Below, piece after piece: positions 36,740 through 44,773 of a DNA stretch of 64,000 bases. A program made the translations under genes and the position numbers. Within the stretch, counting starts at the first letter, position 1, and each line of letters starts with the position of its first letter. Below the pieces are notes generated by a model. It did not search any database and was not told the origin of the DNA. It saw nothing but the letters and a program-made list of their open reading frames with translations. Source of the stretch: Edaphocola aurantiacus (GTDB lineage Bacteria; Bacteroidota; Bacteroidia; Chitinophagales; Chitinophagaceae); the NCBI RefSeq assembly GCF_019797745.1, contig NZ_VOSI01000004.1:548984-612983 (forward strand). Direction: 5' to 3'.

Positions 36740-37486
36740 CTATCCGATCAATGCATGGCAGATGATGCCTGTCGCTACGGATACATTCAGCGATTCGGCC
36801 TCGCCGATGCGGGGTATAGTGATACCTGTGGTAGCCAGCTGCTGCACTTCTTCAGATATGCCTTTACTCTCATTGCCCATAATAATAAACCCCTTTGGTG
36901 CCTGTCCCAGTGTGGCCAGCGGCTGTCCCCCCAATACTGCTGCATAGGAAGGAATATGTTTGTGGGTTTCCAGGAACATATACAGGTCCTGTGTATGTAC
37001 GGCTACCCTCAGAAAGCTGCCCATAGTCGACTGTACTACTTTGGGGTTGTAGATATCTACACATTCAGGAGAGCATACAATATGACGGATGCCAAACCAG
37101 TCGGCAGTGCGTATAATAGTGCCCATATTGCCCGGATCCTGTACACGATCAAGTATCAGTACCCATTGATTACTGAAGTCCGTATTACGGGGTGCTTCCG
37201 GTACCGGAACGGTGAGTAATACCTCGTTTGGGGTTTTGAAACCCGATATCTTTTCGAAATCAGCCTCAGTGGCGATCAGTAACTGATCGCGATCCAGGTG
37301 GATATAGAGGCTCAGATTGCTCTTCAGCCAGTCTTCTGTAGCAACCAGGTATTCTACCGGAACACCGGCCATAAGCCATTCTGCAACATTCTTAATACCT
37401 TCCACCACATATGTGTTGTGCTCCTTGCGGAATTTCTGCTGGCCCAGAGAGCGTATATATTTGATCTGATTCTTGCTGATATTCAT
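36740..37486 (-). CDS. TrmH family (SpoU) RNA methyltransferase
   Basis: About 248 residues. The N-terminal substrate-binding domain (KYIRSLGQQKFRKEHNTYVVEGIK) is followed by the SPOUT methyltransferase domain with all three motifs: DRVQDPGNMGTIIRTADWFG, FIIMGNESKGIS and IPRIGEAESLNVSVATGI. It methylates a ribose 2-OH in rRNA or tRNA, and the target base is not readable. The longer frame begins with TTG, so the ATG three codons later is used. Confidence 0.92.
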   Translation of the reverse strand: MNISKNQIKYIRSLGQQKFRKEHNTYVVEGIKNVAEWLMAGVPVEYLVATEDWLKSNLSLYIHLDRDQLLIATEADFEKISGFKTPNEVLLTVPVPEAPRNTDFSNQWVLILDRVQDPGNMGTIIRTADWFGIRHIVCSPECVDIYNPKVVQSTMGSFLRVAVHTQDLYMFLETHKHIPSYAAVLGGQPLATLGQAPKGFIIMGNESKGISEEVQQLATTGITIPRIGEAESLNVSVATGIICHALIG

Positions 37487-37567
37487 GTCGGTCAAAAATA
37501 CAACAAAGGCTTTACTCTGTGAAAGAATAAAGCCTTTGTTGGAAATATATTAACGCGTAACCGGGAA

Positions 37568-38710
37568 TTACAGCCCCAGGATATCGCGGGAGATAACCAG
37601 TTTCTGGATCTCAGTTGTACCTTCACCGATGGTACACAGTTTAGAATCGCGGTAGAATTTCTCAGCCGGGAAGTCTTTAGTGTAGCCATAACCTCCGAAT
37701 ACCTGTACCGCATCTGTTGCTACCTGAACACATATTTCAGAAGCATACATCTTAGCCATAGCAGACTCTTTAGTCATTTTCTCACCACGGTTTTTCAGGT
37801 CTGCAGCCTGGTAAATCAGCAATTCTGCAGCTTCAATTTTTACGGCCATATCGGCCAGCTTAAAGGCAATAGCCTGGAAGTTAGCGATCGGCTGATCAAA
37901 TTGCTCTCTTTCCTTAGCATACTTAACAGCAGCTTCGTAAGCACCTTTAGCAATACCTAAAGACAGGGCAGCAATAGAGATACGACCACCATCCAGTACT
38001 TTCATCGCTTGTTTGAAACCTTCACCTACTTCGCCCATACGCTGTGCATCAGAGATACGGCAGTTGTCGAAGATCAGCTCAGCTGTCTCAGAAGCACGCA
38101 TACCCAGTTTGTTCTCTTTCTTACCGGCAGAGAATCCAGGAGTACCTCTTTCTACGATAAATGCAGTTACATTATTACGGGTTCTTGGTTCACCGGTACG
38201 AGCCAGTACTACAGCTACATTGCCGGAAATGCCATGTGTAATCCAGTTTTTAGTACCATTCAGTACCCAGTCATCGCCATCGCGGGTGGCTGTACAACGC
38301 ATGTTACCTGCATCAGAGCCGGTATTTGCTTCAGTCAGACCCCATGCACCGATCCACTCACCAGTGGCCAGCTTAGGCAGGTATTTTTGTTTTTGCTCTT
38401 CATTACCGAAATACAGGATGTGACCGGTACATAAAGAGTTATGTGCTGCTGTAGATAAGCCGATAGAGCTACATACTTTAGCTACCTCGCTTACTACTGT
38501 AATATATTCAAAGTAGGAAAGCTCTGCACCACCGTATTTTTGAGGAACCAATACGCCCATCAGGCCCAGTTCACCCATCTTACGGAACAAATCTACAGGG
38601 AAGATTTGTTGCTCATCCCATTCCATCATATTTGGGCGAATTTCCTTATTGGCGAAATCCCTAACCATTTCCGCAATCTGCTGTTGCGTCTCGGTGTACT
38701 TAAAATCCAT
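37568..38710 (-). CDS. Acyl-CoA dehydrogenase
   Basis: A 380-residue FAD enzyme of short/medium-chain type that oxidises acyl-CoA to enoyl-CoA. Signatures: GAWGLTEANTGSDAGNMRCT (FAD/substrate), NWITHG, QAIAFKLADMAVKIEAAELL and QVFGGYGYTKDFPAEKFYRD. The catalytic Glu is in IGEGTTEIQKLVISRDIL. It may feed beta-oxidation with the thiolase at the start of the window, but the two genes are far apart. Confidence 0.96.
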   Translation of the reverse strand: MDFKYTETQQQIAEMVRDFANKEIRPNMMEWDEQQIFPVDLFRKMGELGLMGVLVPQKYGGAELSYFEYITVVSEVAKVCSSIGLSTAAHNSLCTGHILYFGNEEQKQKYLPKLATGEWIGAWGLTEANTGSDAGNMRCTATRDGDDWVLNGTKNWITHGISGNVAVVLARTGEPRTRNNVTAFIVERGTPGFSAGKKENKLGMRASETAELIFDNCRISDAQRMGEVGEGFKQAMKVLDGGRISIAALSLGIAKGAYEAAVKYAKEREQFDQPIANFQAIAFKLADMAVKIEAAELLIYQAADLKNRGEKMTKESAMAKMYASEICVQVATDAVQVFGGYGYTKDFPAEKFYRDSKLCTIGEGTTEIQKLVISRDILGL

Positions 38711-38720
38711 AAATTAAGTA

Positions 38721-39668
38721 TTATAATGATAAATAGGGTGCAATTTTACGATATTTTTCGTCATTTATCAAAGGAACTTTCCTGAAATCTTCTATTTGTT
38801 TAAAGCTCCCTATATCCTTATGGTATAGAAGTATATACTTTGTCATTTTGCGGGTATAGGGATGTTGCAGCCATTCCGCCTCTGTAGCATTGTTCAGACT
38901 GATCTTACGGACCGCACTTTCCTCTATAATAATATATGGTTCGATAGCCATATACAAACTGTCGCTCATGCCGTATACTTCTTTCAATTGTTCTTTTGCG
39001 ACAAAGCCGCCGAGGGTTTCACGATAATTGATAATGCGCCCGGCATAGCCCGTGCCGATACCCCGCAAACTCATGAGCTCTTCTGCAGTACAGGTATTGA
39101 TCAGAATAGGCTTGTTCTGCTTGCGCGGATATGGGTGATAAGACTGGCTGCTGTCTGGCCTGTAATTGGGATAAGTATGCTTGTTATTATTATAAGCATA
39201 CTTACGCTGCGCTCCGGGCTCCTGTGGTATACTGATGTAAGGCAGCAACCTCTTGTAGTCTGCCTCACTGAGTGTATAGATTTTAGCAAAATCTTCTTTG
39301 TCATAAAACCGGCCGCCTTTACTACGGTATTTACATATAGTACGGGCTACCTTTTCGGGCAGGCCCAGCCGGATAAAGTCCTGCTCACTGGCAGTATTGG
39401 GGTTAAAGGGGAACAAAACCGTGTTTGGAGCAGGCGTGCTGATGCGATCGGCAGACTCGTCCCAGGCGTTTTCTTTATTATTATCGTAAGGTTTTGGATC
39501 TGTAACAGTGTAACTACCGGTATCGGAGACTGGTAGTTTGGTTTCGTGGTTTTCAAATACGGAACTAAGACGCCAGAAAAGAGTAGTGCCGAGGAGCAGG
39601 ATACCCAGCACAATAATCCCCTTGACCTGGCTTTTAGACAAAGCCGGTTGTGGTTGTTTTTTCTTCAT
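38721..39668 (-). CDS. Helix-hairpin-helix protein (ComEA-like)
   Basis: 315 residues with one N-terminal membrane helix (GIIVLGILLLGTTLFWRL) and three HhH-like repeats: FNPNTASEQDFIRLGLPEKV (about 95-155), INTCTAEELMSLRGIGTGYA (about 190-245) and SLNNATEAEWLQHPYTRKMT (about 255-312). Such domains bind DNA backbone. A periplasmic DNA-uptake or envelope role like ComEA is possible, but other competence genes are not here. It lies 10 nt upstream of the acyl-CoA dehydrogenase gene on the same strand. Confidence 0.85.
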   Translation of the reverse strand: MKKKQPQPALSKSQVKGIIVLGILLLGTTLFWRLSSVFENHETKLPVSDTGSYTVTDPKPYDNNKENAWDESADRISTPAPNTVLFPFNPNTASEQDFIRLGLPEKVARTICKYRSKGGRFYDKEDFAKIYTLSEADYKRLLPYISIPQEPGAQRKYAYNNNKHTYPNYRPDSSQSYHPYPRKQNKPILINTCTAEELMSLRGIGTGYAGRIINYRETLGGFVAKEQLKEVYGMSDSLYMAIEPYIIIEESAVRKISLNNATEAEWLQHPYTRKMTKYILLYHKDIGSFKQIEDFRKVPLINDEKYRKIAPYLSL

Positions 39669-40058
39669 ATTTAGGTTTAATTTATATTCAATATTATATG
39701 AATATGGTATAAAGAAAAAATCCTGTTTCCGAAAAGAAACAAGATTTTTATAATAGAATGAATGTAAATTGATTACTTATTTATAATTTCGCACACTCAT
39801 TTGCGATTTCAGTACTTGCAGCAAACATCTTCCTTTTTTTGTACGGCCGGGCATATTGCCTGTACCGATTATCGCCGATCAGATCGATTGTTGTACTATT
39901 TACACAGGATGCTGCTTCTTTTCGGAGCCGGAAAGTTGTATGAATGTAGCAGAAAACAGGAGGGAATATGGTATATTCTCTTGCGAATGTAATGTAAAAT
40001 ATAATTTTTTTACATTATTAAGGAAAAATAACTTACCTTTGCATTCCTTTTAGAAATT
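39669..40058. other. 390-nt intergenic region upstream of infA
   Basis: AT-rich spacer between divergently oriented genes. I see no convincing gene; two overlapping short frames at 39801-40053 have no start context or family features. It holds a 10-bp inverted repeat (TAATGTAAAA at 39990-39999, TTTTACATTA at 40008-40017) and the infA promoter box. secY, which usually precedes infA, is not here. Confidence 0.7.
40034..40041 (+). promoter_or_regulatory. -7 element of the infA-rplQ operon
   Basis: TACCTTTG followed by CATTC matches the TAnnTTTG box and resembles the rplK promoter (TACCTTTGCATCC). No TTG element is found about 20 nt upstream, where a 10-bp inverted repeat (39990-40017) lies. Confidence 0.7.
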
Positions 40059-40277
40059 ATGGCAAAACAGCCCCTTATCAAACAAGACGGAAATATTATA
40101 GAAGCCTTATCCAATGCAATGTTCAGGGTAAGACTGGAGAACGGACATGAGATATTGGCAACGATATCCGGCAAAATGCGGATGCACTACATTCGTATCC
40201 TGCCAGGTGATAAAGTTGGGGTAGAGATGAGTCCTTACGATCTTACCAGAGGTAGAATTATTTATCGCTACAAATAA
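40059..40277 (+). CDS. infA: Translation initiation factor IF-1
   Basis: A 72-residue S1-fold protein. It has the family line [41 protein letters not shown] and a [13 protein letters not shown] ending. Binds the A site of the 30S subunit during initiation. First gene of the detached alpha-operon segment. Confidence 0.98.
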   Translation: MAKQPLIKQDGNIIEALSNAMFRVRLENGHEILATISGKMRMHYIRILPGDKVGVEMSPYDLTRGRIIYRYK

Positions 40278-40335
40278 GATTGTCCTTCTGAAAGACCAAA
40301 TCAGTTTAATTGTAAAACTATAATAATTAACTAAC

Positions 40336-40452
40336 ATGAAAGTTCGTGCAGCCATTAAAAAGCGTAGTGCAGATTGTAAAATCGTGCGTCGCAAAGGCAA
40401 ATTGTATGTGATCAACAAAAAGAATCCTCGTTTCAAACAACGTCAGGGTTAA
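40336..40452 (+). CDS. rpmJ: 50S ribosomal protein L36 (zinc-free type)
   Basis: 38 residues: [20 protein letters not shown], then [18 protein letters not shown]. It is in the standard place between infA and rpsM. Of the Cys/Cys/Cys/His zinc ligands of classic L36 only Cys14 remains, so this is a C-minus form that cannot bind zinc in the usual way. Confidence 0.95.
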   Translation: MKVRAAIKKRSADCKIVRRKGKLYVINKKNPRFKQRQG

Positions 40453-40488
40453 TTTTAAATTTTTAAATTTTTAAACAAAATTTCTTAA

Positions 40489-40869
40489 ATGGCTCGTATA
40501 GCTGGTATTGACTTACCTAAAAACAAACGTGGCGAAATAGGTTTGACCTATATTTTTGGAATCGGCCGCAGCACCGCTCGTTACATTTTAGAGAAATCAG
40601 AAATCGATTTCGATAAAAAAGTAAACGAATGGAATGATGATGAACAAGCTTCTATCCGTAACATTATTGCTTCTGAATTTAAAGTAGAAGGTCAATTACG
40701 TTCTGAAGTTCAAATGAACATCAAACGCTTAATGGATATCGCTTGTTATCGTGGCGTGCGTCACCGTAAAGGCTTACCATTACGTGGTCAGCGTACCAAA
40801 ACCAACAGCCGTACCCGTAAAGGTAAACGTCGCACTGTTGCAGGTAAGAAAAAAGCTGCGAAGAAGTAA
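40489..40869 (+). CDS. rpsM: 30S ribosomal protein S13
   Basis: 126 residues. It begins [26 protein letters not shown] and ends with the basic [20 protein letters not shown] tail that touches the P-site tRNA. Complete and typical. Confidence 0.98.
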   Translation: MARIAGIDLPKNKRGEIGLTYIFGIGRSTARYILEKSEIDFDKKVNEWNDDEQASIRNIIASEFKVEGQLRSEVQMNIKRLMDIACYRGVRHRKGLPLRGQRTKTNSRTRKGKRRTVAGKKKAAKK

Positions 40870-40990
40870 ACCAATTAAAATTGGTGTGGATGCCGGATCT
40901 CTATTCACTTCTTCGGGAGGGAGGGTTCACCCAGCTAAGTGCTTAGTTGCTTAGTTATTTTTTAAACATTCAAAGATTACCTTATTTAAA
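40870..40990 (+). promoter_or_regulatory. Structured spacer between rpsM and rpsK
   Basis: 121 nt, long for this operon. Visible hairpins: ACCAAT-taaa-ATTGGT (40870-40885), GGGT-tc-ACCC and CTAAG-tg-CTTAG near 40923-40946. It could be a ribosomal-protein leader. I see no ORF. Confidence 0.4.
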
Positions 40991-41395
40991 ATGGCAAAAG
41001 GAAAAGTAAATGCGGCTAAGGCTGCTGCCAAAAAAAGAGTCGTTAAGGTTGAGCCACATGGTGATGTGCACGTAACTTCGACTTTCAACAACATTATTAT
41101 CAGTTTTACAAATAAACAAGGTCAGGTGATCTCCTGGTCTTCTGCAGGTAAAATGGGCTTCCGTGGTTCTAAAAAGAACACACCATACGCTGCACAACAA
41201 GCTGCTGCTGATGCTGCAAAAGTTGCAATTGATGCTGGTTTGAAAAAAGTAGATGTAATCGTGAAAGGACCTGGTTCTGGTCGTGAAGGTGCTATCCGTT
41301 CCGTTGCTAACAGCGGTATCGAGATCGTTACCATCAAGGATATTACGCCAATTCCACACAACGGTTGTCGTCCTCCGAAAAAACGTAGAGTATAA
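40991..41395 (+). CDS. rpsK: 30S ribosomal protein S11
   Basis: 134 residues with the core [37 protein letters not shown] and [15 protein letters not shown]. The N-terminal tail is basic. S11 lies on the 30S platform. Confidence 0.98.
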   Translation: MAKGKVNAAKAAAKKRVVKVEPHGDVHVTSTFNNIIISFTNKQGQVISWSSAGKMGFRGSKKNTPYAAQQAAADAAKVAIDAGLKKVDVIVKGPGSGREGAIRSVANSGIEIVTIKDITPIPHNGCRPPKKRRV

Positions 41396-41556
41396 TCTAT
41401 TTTTTTATATAGCTATTAGATTAATCGCCTAAAATGCGGTTAATCTAATAGTGTTTATAATATTCCTTATTTTTTTAAAACCTTTCAGATCGGCTTTTAC
41501 GATTTTTAGATGAGCTGAAAGGAGTGTTACAAAAATCGATAAAACTTAAATATAAA
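41396..41556 (+). promoter_or_regulatory. Structured leader upstream of rpsD
   Basis: 161 nt with two stems. The first is CTATTAGATTAA (41413-41424) with TTAATCTAATAG (41440-41451), extended by a G-U pair and CGC/GCG. The second is CCTTTCAG (41481-41488) with CTGAAAGG (41515-41522), ending 34 nt before the S4 start. S4 often represses its own operon through mRNA folds, so an S4-responsive leader is plausible. Confidence 0.5.
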
Positions 41557-42162
41557 ATGGCTCGTTACACAGGACCAAAGAACAAGATCTGCCGTATTTT
41601 CGGTGAACCAATTTTAGGATCAGGTAAAAACTTATCAAAAAACAGCAATCCTCCGGGTATGCACGGTGGTAACCGTAAGCGTAAAGCTCCATCTGAGTAT
41701 GCTGTTCAACTGAAAGAAAAACAAAAGGCGAAATACACTTACATGGTGTTAGAGAAGCAATTCCGTAACATCTATAAAGAAGCATCTCGTCTGAAAGGTG
41801 CAACTGGTGAGAACCTGATCAAATTATTAGAATCTCGTCTGGACAATACCGTTTACCGTTTAGGTTTAGCGCCTACACGTCCTGCTGCCCGTCAGCTGGT
41901 ATCTCACAAACACATCCTGGTGAATGGTGAGTCAGTAAACATCCCTTCTTACATTCTGAAACCTGGTGATGTAATCGAACTGAAACCAAAATCTAAAGTT
42001 AACACTGCTGTGATTAGCCTGGTTCGTGGTAAAGGTTTAAACATTAACTGGCTGGATATGAACGAGAAAGAATTCAAAGGAACCTTTATCTCTGCTCCTG
42101 AGCGTGAGTTTGTTCCTGAGAATATCAAAGAGCAATTAATCGTAGAGTTGTACTCTAAATAA
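41557..42162 (+). CDS. rpsD: 30S ribosomal protein S4
   Basis: 201 residues. MARYTGPKNKICRIFGEPIL is the normal N-terminus and fixes the start at 41557 (an earlier ATG in frame would add 11 odd residues). The S4 RNA-binding domain (ESRLDNTVYRLGLAPTRPAA, ARQLVSHKHILVNGESVNIP) is complete. S4 nucleates 30S assembly. Confidence 0.98.
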   Translation: MARYTGPKNKICRIFGEPILGSGKNLSKNSNPPGMHGGNRKRKAPSEYAVQLKEKQKAKYTYMVLEKQFRNIYKEASRLKGATGENLIKLLESRLDNTVYRLGLAPTRPAARQLVSHKHILVNGESVNIPSYILKPGDVIELKPKSKVNTAVISLVRGKGLNINWLDMNEKEFKGTFISAPEREFVPENIKEQLIVELYSK

Positions 42163-42287
42163 TAAAAATGCAATTACCTCAGCCCTGGTTGAGGTAATTG
42201 ATATTTTTCTTATTATATTGCAACAAAAATTATTTATAGACCGGATACATCGTTCGGTTGAAACTTCAAAAAAACAACTCTTTCAAT

Positions 42288-43289
42288 ATGGCTATATTGA
42301 ATTTTCAGAAGCCCGACAAAATTGTATTGCAAAAAGCAACAGACTTTGAAGCACAATTTGAATTCCGTCCGTTGGAGCCTGGTTACGGTGTGACAATCGG
42401 TAATGCCCTGCGTAGAGTTTTATTGAACTCTCTGGAAGGTTATGCTATTACCGGTATCAAAATCGCTACTGTAGACCACGAATTCGATACAATTAAGGGT
42501 GTTATTGAAGATGTTACAGAAATTATCCTGAATTTAAAGCAAGTTCGTTTTAAATCCATTACAGAAGGAAGCATTTCTTCTGATAAAGTTTCCCTGGTAA
42601 TCAAAGGTAAAGAGCAATTCACTGCAGCAATGATTGGTGAAGCAACTCCTAACTTTGAGGTAATGACCCCGGATCTGGTGATCTGTAACCTGGATACTTC
42701 TGCTACTCTGGAAATAGAAATTCATATCGGGAAAGGTCGTGGTTATGTTCCTGCTGAAGAGAACCGTCCAAAAGACCCGGCAATCAATTTCATCGCTATC
42801 GACTCTATCTTTACGCCAATCAAAAACGTTAAGTATTCTATCGAGAATACCCGTGTTGAGCAACGTACTGACTATGAGAAACTGGTTATGGAAGTGATTA
42901 CTGATGGTACTATCCATCCGGAAGAAGCCGTTAAAGAAGCATCCCGTATTCTGATCCAACACCTGATGATCATCACAGATGAAAATATTTCTCTGGACAC
43001 TAAACGTGAAGAGAAAGAAGAGACTGTAGATGAGGGCTTGTTGCAATTACGTAAAGTACTGAATACTCCACTGGAAGATTTAGAACTGTCTGTACGTGCA
43101 TTCAACTGTCTGAAAGCTGCTAAGATCAACTCTCTGATTGAGCTGGTACAATACACTCAGGAAGAGTTAATGAAATTCCGCAACTTCGGTCAGAAATCTT
43201 TAACTGAAATCGAACAGGTTTTAGGTGAAAGAGGTCTGAGCTTCGGTATGGATGTTAGTCGCGTAAAACTGAGTGAGTCAAATCACTAA
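42288..43289 (+). CDS. rpoA: RNA polymerase alpha subunit
   Basis: 333 residues. The N-terminal assembly domain has [20 protein letters not shown] and [15 protein letters not shown]. The C-terminal domain (about 255-325) has [20 protein letters not shown] and [14 protein letters not shown] for promoter UP-element and activator contacts. The start [12 protein letters not shown] fits Bacteroidota RpoA, and the in-frame ATG at 42258 would add ten unrelated residues. Confidence 0.97.
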   Translation: MAILNFQKPDKIVLQKATDFEAQFEFRPLEPGYGVTIGNALRRVLLNSLEGYAITGIKIATVDHEFDTIKGVIEDVTEIILNLKQVRFKSITEGSISSDKVSLVIKGKEQFTAAMIGEATPNFEVMTPDLVICNLDTSATLEIEIHIGKGRGYVPAEENRPKDPAINFIAIDSIFTPIKNVKYSIENTRVEQRTDYEKLVMEVITDGTIHPEEAVKEASRILIQHLMIITDENISLDTKREEKEETVDEGLLQLRKVLNTPLEDLELSVRAFNCLKAAKINSLIELVQYTQEELMKFRNFGQKSLTEIEQVLGERGLSFGMDVSRVKLSESNH

Positions 43290-43436
43290 TCAATAATATT
43301 ACCGTTTGGTTCCCCTGAACCAAACGGTTCTCTATTTCATAACATTTATCATCGTTTTATTAGGCTTCGGCCTCAGGGTAATAAAACAGTACTGTATTCC
43401 TTGACACGGTACAGTATCATTAAATCATTTTAAGTC
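43290..43436 (+). promoter_or_regulatory. Structured spacer between rpoA and rplQ
   Basis: 147 nt holding a perfect 12-bp hairpin ACCGTTTGGTTC / GAACCAAACGGT (43301-43328), a second stem GTTTTATTA / TAATAAAAC (43354-43387) with inner GGC/GCC, and a possible TACTGTA / TACAGTA pair before the L17 start. The first resembles a weak terminator (tail TCTCTATTT) and could lower rplQ expression or act as an L17 leader. Confidence 0.5.
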
Positions 43437-43940
43437 ATGCGTCACGGAGACAAAGTAAACAATTTAGGTCGTACCTCAGCTCACAGAAAAGCTTTATTAA
43501 GCAACCTGGCTTCTCAACTGATCGAGCACAAAAGAATCATCACTACTCAAGCTAAAGCTAAAGCTTTACGCGTTTATGTAGAGCCACTGATCACTAAATC
43601 TAAAAATGATACTACGCACAATCGTCGTACAGTGTTCAGCTACCTGCAAAACAAAGAGTCTATCAAAGAATTATTTGATGTGATCAGCGAAAAAGTTGCA
43701 GGCCGTCCTGGTGGTTACACTCGTATCATTAAATTAGCTCCTCGTATGGGTGATGCTGCTGAAATGGCAATGATCGAGTTAGTAGACTTCAATACAGTGT
43801 ACAACAAAGATGCAAATACTGCAGCTGCTAAGAAAACTCGTCGTAGCCGTGGTGGTGCAACTAAGAAAGTTGAAGCTGCTCCTCAAGCAGAAGAAACAAC
43901 TACTACAACTGAAGAAGGTACTGAAAATACAGAAGCTTAA
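43437..43940 (+). CDS. rplQ: 50S ribosomal protein L17
   Basis: 167 residues. The core is normal ([60 protein letters not shown]). The last ~45 residues form a low-complexity Ala/Lys/Thr/Glu tail ([18 protein letters not shown]) absent from short L17 proteins. It ends the operon. Confidence 0.97.
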   Translation: MRHGDKVNNLGRTSAHRKALLSNLASQLIEHKRIITTQAKAKALRVYVEPLITKSKNDTTHNRRTVFSYLQNKESIKELFDVISEKVAGRPGGYTRIIKLAPRMGDAAEMAMIELVDFNTVYNKDANTAAAKKTRRSRGGATKKVEAAPQAEETTTTTEEGTENTEA

Positions 43941-43967
43941 TTTCAGTTTAGGAATACCTTATTCCTG

Positions 43968-44014
43968 ATATAAAAAAGAAGCCATCGCATTTGCGGTGGC
44001 TTCTTTTTTATATC
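43968..44014. terminator. Bidirectional terminator after rplQ
   Basis: Stem TATAAAAAAGAAGCCATCGCA / TGCGGTGGC plus TTCTTTTTTATA with one G-U pair, A and T tracts on both sides, between convergent genes. Confidence 0.88.
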
Positions 44015-44024
44015 TTCTCAGGTT

Positions 44025-44621
44025 TTATTTTACACGGGACATCAACATGTCGAAGGTGATCTGCTCTACTGCTTTCTGGCTCCCGTCTTTCTCTACAAGC
44101 GCTTTCCCTAGGCCTTTTACACGATATACATCCACATCGTTAAATACGGTGGTTACAGAATGAGAATAGGCAATATCGCTGACCTGGATAGCATAACTGT
44201 TATCCGCAGAGACATCTCCATACCAGCTATTGTTTGCATCTGAATCATAGTTTATCATCACATACGTACCATTAGTAGTATTCTGGCGAATTGTCTGCCC
44301 CTTTAAGGCCATGAAAACAGCTTCGCTTACTTCGTCATGGTCAAAGACAAAAGCGATCTCTAATGAGGGGTAGGGGACGATGCCATTGACGCTGTTAGTC
44401 GCAAAGCCTCCGACCATATTTGATGAGCTGGATACCAGTTGCGCAAAATTCTTGTTATACCCAAGTTTGGTTTGGCTACCGTTAAAGGTAAAACTTGCAG
44501 AGTAAGTAGCGCTCGTATTATTACCATTGCTATTCCCGTTATTATCGGGTTGTGTATTGATTTTGGTACAGGATGCGAAGAGGCTTAACAGGGCTGCAGA
44601 AAGTAACAGTACTTTTTTCAT
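44025..44621 (-). CDS. Putative lipoprotein, unknown function
   Basis: 198 residues. MKKVLLLSAALLSLFASC is a lipoprotein signal with Cys18 as the lipidation site, followed by a Gly/Asn/Ser-rich linker (QPDNNGNSNGNNTSAT). The body is beta-rich (YSASFTFNGSQTKLGY, YPSLEIAFVFDHDEVSEAVF). I do not recognise a family. An earlier in-frame start would put 24 non-signal residues before the lipoprotein signal, so the ATG at 44621 is used. Confidence 0.8.
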   Translation of the reverse strand: MKKVLLLSAALLSLFASCTKINTQPDNNGNSNGNNTSATYSASFTFNGSQTKLGYNKNFAQLVSSSSNMVGGFATNSVNGIVPYPSLEIAFVFDHDEVSEAVFMALKGQTIRQNTTNGTYVMINYDSDANNSWYGDVSADNSYAIQVSDIAYSHSVTTVFNDVDVYRVKGLGKALVEKDGSQKAVEQITFDMLMSRVK

Positions 44622-44711
44622 GATCCAATAAATGTGTTTAAACATTTTCGGCAATGTAGTCATTACTGTCTGATTTCGAAAGCATTTTATCACCTGGTTT
44701 TGAGTTAGAGT

Positions 44712-44752
44712 AAAAAAATAGAGGAGACTGAAATCAGTCTCCTCTATTTTTT
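44712..44752. terminator. Terminator between two minus-strand genes
   Basis: Stem AAAAATAGAGGAGACTGA / TCAGTCTCCTCTATTTTT with A/T tracts. It lies 22 nt downstream of the glutamate-synthase-like gene read on the minus strand. Confidence 0.88.
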
Positions 44753-44773
44753 ATGTTTTGTATACTTATATAC

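Noticed and set aside
39801..40053. Two overlapping Cys-rich short frames before infA
   Set aside because: They have no recognisable feature, overlap each other and the infA promoter.
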